64,000 bases of DNA from Paulinella micropora (Eukaryota > Cercozoa > Imbricatea > Euglyphida), in NCBI GenBank assembly GCA_009731375.1, contig BJOX01000341.1:427299-491298 (forward strand). Direction: 5' to 3'. A model generated the notes under the pieces. It made no database searches and was not told where the DNA came from. It was given only the letters and a program-made list of their open reading frames with translations. Position numbers and translations under genes: made by a program. Below, in pieces: positions 57,738 through 64,000 of the stretch. Positions within the stretch are counted from its first letter, which is position 1; each line of letters opens with the position of its first letter.

Positions 57738-59006
57738 GGGATCTGCCGGGCGCCAACAAGCTAGGTAAGCTGGAGGGTGCGTTGGTAGCGCCTTGCGGGT
57801 CATTTTGGGTGTTGGTGCACGCACAAGCGGCTGCATCACCAGGGGTTTAGGCCGCATGCCGAGTTTTAGCATCCTTGCCAAGGCGGCCCGGCTTCGGTTC
57901 CTAGGGCACATCGAGGCCCTGGGCAACGCAGCGCTAACACGCAGGCTTTACAACACGGGTCAGTGCAAATGGAAGGAAGATACGGAAAGTTTGATCTTAG
58001 CAGATCACAGGCTGCGGGAGGGCTTGGATGCGCTCAAGCGGGTTGTGAACGAAGATGGCACGGTAGATGATAAGGACTGGCGAGCCGCTCTGGCGAACTG
58101 GACCGAGCCCGGGTGGTAAAGCAATGGTCTGTCCGGCAGGAAGTAGCTGGCTGGAAGCGGCAGGCTAAGCCCACTGATGGGCTTAGGGTGCTGCTTAGCC
58201 AGATGTCCTCCCGCTCTGCTTTTCCACGTTGGCGGGCGCTGGAGGTGGGAGGTCAAAACCTTATCAGGAGGCGATTGTTAAGCTGCAACAATCGCCTTCG
58301 CCTCTACCGATCCAAAGTTGGCTGATGCCGGATTGCTCAAGCTGTTTCGCCTTGTGTGATACTGAGGTTAACGAGTCGTTTAGTCACTTCCTGCTGCATT
58401 GCCCGACGTTTGCGAGCTCTCGTGAGGCGCTGTTTAAGTTTATCGATGAGGCGCAAGCCCGGCAGCCCCTCATGCTGAATAGAGGAGGGCTCTATCCAAG
58501 GGAGTTGCAGGAAGCAGAGGAGGAGATGAGGCTTTTCAAAGAGGAATGGCTGAAGGGGGAGGATGAAAAGATGGCGGCGATGCTCGGCGTTATGTTTATC
58601 CCTATCCCAGAGGAGGTGGAGGAGGAGTTAGGGAGGTTTGTCGCCACCATCTGGAAGGAGTGGGAGGAGCTGGAGGCGCAGTTCACGGAGGCTGAGGGGG
58701 CGGAGGAGGAGGAGGTGATCGGCCTCACGGTCGTTCTGGAGGTGGGTAGAAGGATGAGGGGGAGGCCTAGTCAGGTAGAATGTCTGGCTAGATCTGTTAT
58801 AGGTGGAGGCCAGCGCAGCGTCGCGGACCTCTTCTCGGCAGATAACTCCTCTCACTCCATGCACCCACTTGCACATGCACAGCACGCTCACTTGCACATT
58901 GCACCGCCGGTCGAATCTTGGGAGCGGAGCCGCGTCATCAAACGGCCCCGTGAGACCAATGGGGGCACATGTCCGACAGGATCAAAGGCCGATTGACTGA
59001 TAAGTC

Positions 59007-59010
<4 letters not shown>
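57738..59010 (+). pseudogene. LINE 3' end (post-RT and zinc-knuckle region), frameshifted
   Basis: A 5'-truncated non-LTR retrotransposon. Frames read AARLRFLGHIEALGNAALTR, then after a stop SSRSAFPRWRALEVGGQNL, and after a frameshift near 58310 CSSCFALCDTEVNESFSH and FLLHCPTFASSREALFKF. The CxxC...ExxxHxLxxC pattern is the C-terminal zinc-finger region of many LINE proteins (family knowledge). The 3' end is followed by a long (ATT)n tail. No RT core remains. Confidence 0.75.
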
Positions 59011-59075
<65 letters not shown>

Positions 59076-59096
59076 TATTATTATCATTATTATTAT

Positions 59097-59152
<56 letters not shown>

Positions 59153-59195
59153 TTATTATTATTATTATTATTATTGTTATTGTTATTATTATTAT
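59011..59195 (+). repeat. (ATT)n / (CTA)n tail of the LINE
   Basis: ATT units with an internal CTA block at 59098-59150, directly after the LINE 3' end. Confidence 0.9.
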
Positions 59196-59818
59196 GGAGG
59201 GGTGCACAGTATGGCACCCCACGGGAAGAGGAGGTGGTTGGGCCTCTTCCCACTGGTTTCGAGGCTATGTCGTTGTGTTGGCTCCGAGGCTATGTTGTTG
59301 TGTTGGTTCCGAGGCTATGTAGTTGTGTTGGTTCCGAGGCTCTGTTGTTGTGTGGGTTCCGAGGCTATGTCGATGTGGGTTCCGAGGCTATGTTGTTGTG
59401 TTGGTTCCGAGGCCATGTCGTTGTGTTGTTTTTTATAAGACATACACCACGTGGGATCAAAGGGGTATTTACATTCCGCGATCTAGGGGTGGTGACGGGT
59501 TTCGAGGCGTCCCCGATACTTACCACAAAACGTCCTCATGCGCTGGCAGACCGCATGAAATGTCTGCTACCCCTGTGAGTACCTCCATGCGGGACCTACC
59601 CAGTCTCGTGGAGCTCTCACGCGGGGGAGCTCAATCATTTGTAGTTGATTTCCTGCAAGGTACCCGACACTGTGCGGGTAGTAGGGACTTCCTTTTGGGG
59701 CCTTCTATGCAGGATGGTTAGAGTCACTCTTCCCTCCCCAACATACTCACTGTAGTCCCTGTTGGGTCGAGGGATGGAGGCGCATGGCCCTGGGCTCAGC
59801 TATGACAGATCAATATAT
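59196..59818 (+). mobile_element. Family A copy with internal minisatellite
   Basis: Full-length-like family A element. At 59260-59430 a ~26-bp unit (GGTTCCGAGGCTATGTTGTTG and variants) is repeated about six to seven times where other copies have one. Ends in (ATT)n. Confidence 0.7.
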
Positions 59819-59852
59819 ATATTATTATTATTATTATTATTATTATTTATTA

Positions 59853-59896
<44 letters not shown>

Positions 59897-59897
<1 letters not shown>

Positions 59898-60364
59898 TCT
59901 GGACCAGTATTTTCATTGAACATACCGGCCCGTCTGGAAGTGTTGGAACTGCCCTTGCGGGGGTGTCATTAGAGCTTATCGTCNNNNNNNNNNNNNNNNN
60001 NNNNNNNNNNNNNNNNNNNNNNNNNNNNNNNNNNNNNNNNNNNNNNNNNNNNNNNNNNNNNNNNNNNNNNNNNNNNNNNNNNNNNNNNNNNNNNNNNNNN
60101 NNNNNNNNNNNNNNNNNNNNNNNNNNNNNNNNNNNNNNNNNNNNNNNNNNNNNNNNNNNNNNNNNNNNNNNNNNNNNNNNNNNNNNNNNNNNNNNNNNNN
60201 NNNNNNNNNNNNNNNNNNNNNNNNNNNNNNNNNNNNNNNNNNNNNNNNNNNNNNNNNNNNNNNNNNNNNNNNNNNNNNNNNNNNCCGATTGGTGTGGAGA
60301 CTTTCCTTATGGAATGGAGGACTGGATGCACATGGCCTTTTGGCTCAGCAATTGGCAGGAGATA

Positions 60365-60365
<1 letters not shown>
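59897..60365 (+). mobile_element. SINE copy lacking its tRNA head, with gap
   Basis: Begins at CTGGACCAGTATTTTC, corresponding to the body of the SINEs at 1441-2097, is cut by a 301-N gap, then ends with GGAGATACATTATT and an (ATT)n tail. The sequence after the gap is a different variant. Confidence 0.55.
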
Positions 60366-60413
<48 letters not shown>

Positions 60414-60585
60414 TTTTTAATACCAATCGAGCGATAGAGCGATAGCGCGATAGAAAGAGGGAGAAAGAGGGAGAAAGAGGGAGAAAGAGGGAAAAAGAGG
60501 GAAAAAGAGGGAAAAAGAGGGAGAAAGAGGGAGAAAGAAGATACAGCGAAGATGGAGAAAGAGAGAGAAAGAAAATACAAAGTAC

Positions 60586-60620
60586 CCATTTATTTTCTAG
60601 AGTTCTTTTGGACGTACCCA
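60586..60620 (-). CDS. Gene C exon C2
   Basis: 35 nt on the minus strand between CTCCACAG and GTACTT. Reads L GTSKRTLENKW, phase 1 in, 0 out, fitting both C1 and C3. Confidence 0.5.
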
Positions 60621-60624
60621 CTGT

Positions 60625-61184
<560 letters not shown>

Positions 61185-61690
61185 AGATATCGACTAATGT
61201 CAGAAAAAAGGAGCTCTTCTGATTTCGTCAACCAAGGAAGTCTGTGGGTAAAGTATTAACCCGATGCCCAGCTAAGCCGTGATCTTTGCAAGGAAGGGAA
61301 TGATACAGGCGATACCGAATCTCCCTAGTACCAGGCGGGGCCAGGGCTCGTTCCATAAGCGCCCCTTGCAGAACGAGCTCCCACCTCCATTACAGAGGAC
61401 CCAGTAAGCAGATGGAGTTTCGAGACTGTTCGACAGTCTAGTGTAAACCGACAGAGCACTGTGGGTTTTATTCCGGGCTCAACAAGCGAGAAAGGGCATC
61501 CTGAGTGAACAGGATTGTGCTCCCGTCGCTATTTCGGCATGCGACTTATAGGCGTATGACTAGGCACACATAAGGCACCCCACCACGGGCCCAGCACACC
61601 CACACCATCCCCTAATTCTCTGTCTATCGACAGATGGCACCCATTTCAAAAAACCAAGCCCAAGGGAGGGTCAGTGACACCTCAAGTGGC
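61185..61690 (-). mobile_element. Family B, longest reverse copy
   Basis: Contains every segment of the 17381-17930 copy in reverse, from the tail at GATGAGATATCGACTAATG to CACTTGAGG. Its GATA tail lies on the left and another array begins abruptly at its 5' end. Confidence 0.7.
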
Positions 61691-61891
61691 CTAGATAGAT
61701 AGATAGATAGATATATAGATAGATAGATAGATAGATAGATAGGTAGATAGGTAGGTAGATAGGTAGATAGATAGACAGATAGATAGATAGATAGATAGAT
61801 AGGTAGATAGGTAGATAGGTAGATAGATAGATAGATAGATAGGTAGATAGGTAGATAGATAGATAACTACCTCTTAAATATCTAGTGAGGT

Positions 61892-61950
<59 letters not shown>

Positions 61951-62011
61951 GTATCATGGTCGTGGTTGTGCTTGACTCGTTCTTCCTGCTTTGGCAGATA
62001 GACCGACAGAC

Positions 62012-62055
<44 letters not shown>

Positions 62056-62113
62056 GGATGCATAGGTAGATAGATAGATGGATGGGTAGATAGATAGATA
62101 GATGGATGGGTAG

Positions 62114-62161
<48 letters not shown>

Positions 62162-62205
62162 TTGTTACGATGTTGTTTGAGTTTCGCATGTTCTGTCAGC
62201 TCGGG

Positions 62206-62260
<55 letters not shown>

Positions 62261-62280
62261 GTATATATATATGTATATAT

Positions 62281-62322
<42 letters not shown>

Positions 62323-62564
62323 CGATCGATAGATAGATAGATAGATAGATCGATAGATCGATAGATAGATAGATCGATCGATCGATCGATCGATCGATAG
62401 ATAGATCGATAGATAGATAGATAGATAGATAGATAGAGAGTTGGTACGATCGTGGTTATGTTTTGCTCGTTCCGTCAGCTCAGGCAAGGCAAATCTCTCT
62501 CTCTCTCTCTCTGTCTGTCTCTGTCTCTGTCTCTGTCGCTCTCTCTCTCACTCTCTCTCTCTCT

Positions 62565-62629
<65 letters not shown>

Positions 62630-62717
62630 GACGCACCGAACACCTAATTCTCTTTCTCTAGCTATCCATCTAGCTATTTATCCAGCTATCTATCTACCTA
62701 TCTATCTACCTATCTAC

Positions 62718-62760
<43 letters not shown>

Positions 62761-62880
62761 CCTACCTATCTACNNNNNNNNNNCTTTATATTACCTAGCA
62801 ATCTAGCTATCTAGCTGTCTTTCTATCTATCTATTGTTTACGATCGTGGTTATGTTTTGCTCGCTCCGTCAGCTCAGGCA
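61691..62880 (-). repeat. GATA arrays with four truncated copies of exon C1
   Basis: At 61955-62000, 62162-62207, 62446-62492 and 62836-62880 the 3' half of exon C1 recurs (on the minus strand PELTERAKHNHDR or diverged), usually with a GTAAAC, GTAACA or GTACCA donor. The C1 5' half is missing each time and a GATA array adjoins. CT and SLSL-type arrays lie between. Confidence 0.8.
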
Positions 62881-63014
62881 GATAGACAGATAGATAGATA
62901 GATATATAGATAGATAGATAGATAGATAGATCGATCGATCGATCGATCGATCGATAGATAGATAGATAGATAGATAGGTAGATAGAAATAGATAGATAGA
63001 TAGAGAGTTGGTAC

Positions 63015-63092
63015 GATCGTGGTTATGTTTTGCTCGTTCCGCAAGCTCAGGCAAGACTACTATCGGCACTTGAGATGTACCGAACACGCCGA
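63015..63092 (-). CDS. Gene C exon C1
   Basis: 78 nt on the minus strand between GACTGCAG and GTACCA. Reads GVFGTSQVPIVVLPELAER then AKHNHD and one base. Phase 1 in, 1 out. Earlier exons lie beyond the window. Fragments of its acceptor or 5' part recur at 62630-62650, 63140-63160, 63448-63470 and 63695-63712. Confidence 0.6.
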
Positions 63093-63104
63093 CTGCAGTC
63101 TAAA

Positions 63105-63353
63105 TAATACATACGTACATACATACATACATACATACGAACCCACCGACTGCTGTCTATACATACTCACACATATACATACATATACATACATATACAT
63201 ACATACATACCATACATACATACCATACATACATACATACATACATACATACATACATACATGCATATAAATATACATATACATGTATATCTGTATGTAT
63301 ATGGATGTATATGCACGTGTATGTATGTGTCCCCATATACACGCATACATACA

Positions 63354-63436
<83 letters not shown>

Positions 63437-63649
63437 ATATCATATATCGGCCCTTGAGACGCGCCGAGAGAGAGCGAGAGAGAGAGAGAGAGATGAGAGA
63501 GAGGGGTGGGGGGGGGGGGGGGGGGGGGGGGGANNNNNNNNNNNNNNNNNNNNNNNNNNNNNNNNNNNNNNNNNNNNNNNNNNNNNNNNNNNNNNNNNNN
63601 NNNNNNNNNNNNNNNNNNNNNNNNNNNNNNNNNNNNNNNNNNNNNNGGG

Positions 63650-63680
<31 letters not shown>

Positions 63681-64000
63681 CACACACACATACACTGCAG
63701 TGTAAATAATACATGTATATGATATGTATGTATGTATGGATATGTGGGCATATAAATACACGTACATGTACATACATATACATACATATACATACAATGC
63801 ATACATACATACGATACATACATACATACGTACGTACGTACATACATACATACATACATACATACATACATACATACATACCTACATACATTCATACATA
63901 CATACCGTACCATACATACATACGTACTACATACATACACATACATACATACATACATACATACATACATACATACATACATACATACATACATACATAC
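63105..64000. repeat. TACA/TATG, TATC, GA, poly-G and gap
   Basis: Microsatellites with one 113-N gap inside poly-G; a few scraps of the C1 region as noted. No other gene seen. Confidence 0.9.

Noticed and set aside
61866-61890. 11-nt microexon with good borders on the minus strand
   Set aside because: Acceptor and donor look fine, but the phase is incompatible with joining C1 to C2.

Overview
The window is nuclear DNA of a eukaryote. The evidence is spliceosomal introns with GT..AG borders, non-LTR and LTR retroelements, tRNA-derived SINEs, and huge amounts of tetra- and trinucleotide microsatellite: (TATC/GATA)n, (TATG/TACA)n, (ATT)n, GA, GT and CTT. I cannot name the species. An animal with a microsatellite-rich genome fits, but a protist is not excluded. 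Sixteen runs of N interrupt the window, most of them beside poly-G or poly-C. Most long open frames are microsatellites read in six frames (YLSI, MYVC, THTH, SLSL, IIII) and are not genes.

Hidden in the microsatellites are small islands of unique sequence with splice sites at both ends whose reading phases fit together. On the + strand I assembled 21 exons from 6366 to 32204 (Gene A). The spliced length is 1848 nt, which is 616 codons with the stop. It encodes a single-pass membrane protein with a long basic, Ser/Pro-rich, poly-Gln-containing cytoplasmic tail. On the - strand near 5339-3681 is a secreted Asn/Tyr/Pro-rich protein (Gene B), whose signal-peptide exon lies close to the Gene A region. 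On the - strand from about 63092 down to about 50089 is another chain of very short exons (Gene C). I recognise no family for A, B or C.

Layout: 1-3350, nested ATT-tailed SINEs and microsatellites, with one orphan - strand exon. 3350-5640, Gene B and a candidate extra exon of Gene A. 6366-32204, Gene A, with introns made of microsatellites, TATC-tailed retroelement fragments and an ATT-flanked repeat cluster (8618-12810). 34306-45650, a degenerate Ty3/gypsy-type LTR retrotransposon on the - strand with LTRs, polypurine tract, gag, RT, RNase H and integrase, itself hit by two foldback elements. 46000-55000, microsatellites, decamer satellites and Gene C exons with their truncated copies. 57100-60400, ATT-tailed retroelements including the 3' end of a LINE. 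60400-64000, GATA arrays and the 5' part of Gene C.

The most unusual theme is that real exons are repeatedly accompanied by truncated tandem copies. Copies upstream of an exon keep the acceptor and the exon's 5' part. Copies downstream keep the exon's 3' part and the donor. Every break runs into a microsatellite. This is seen at about eight exons on both strands.
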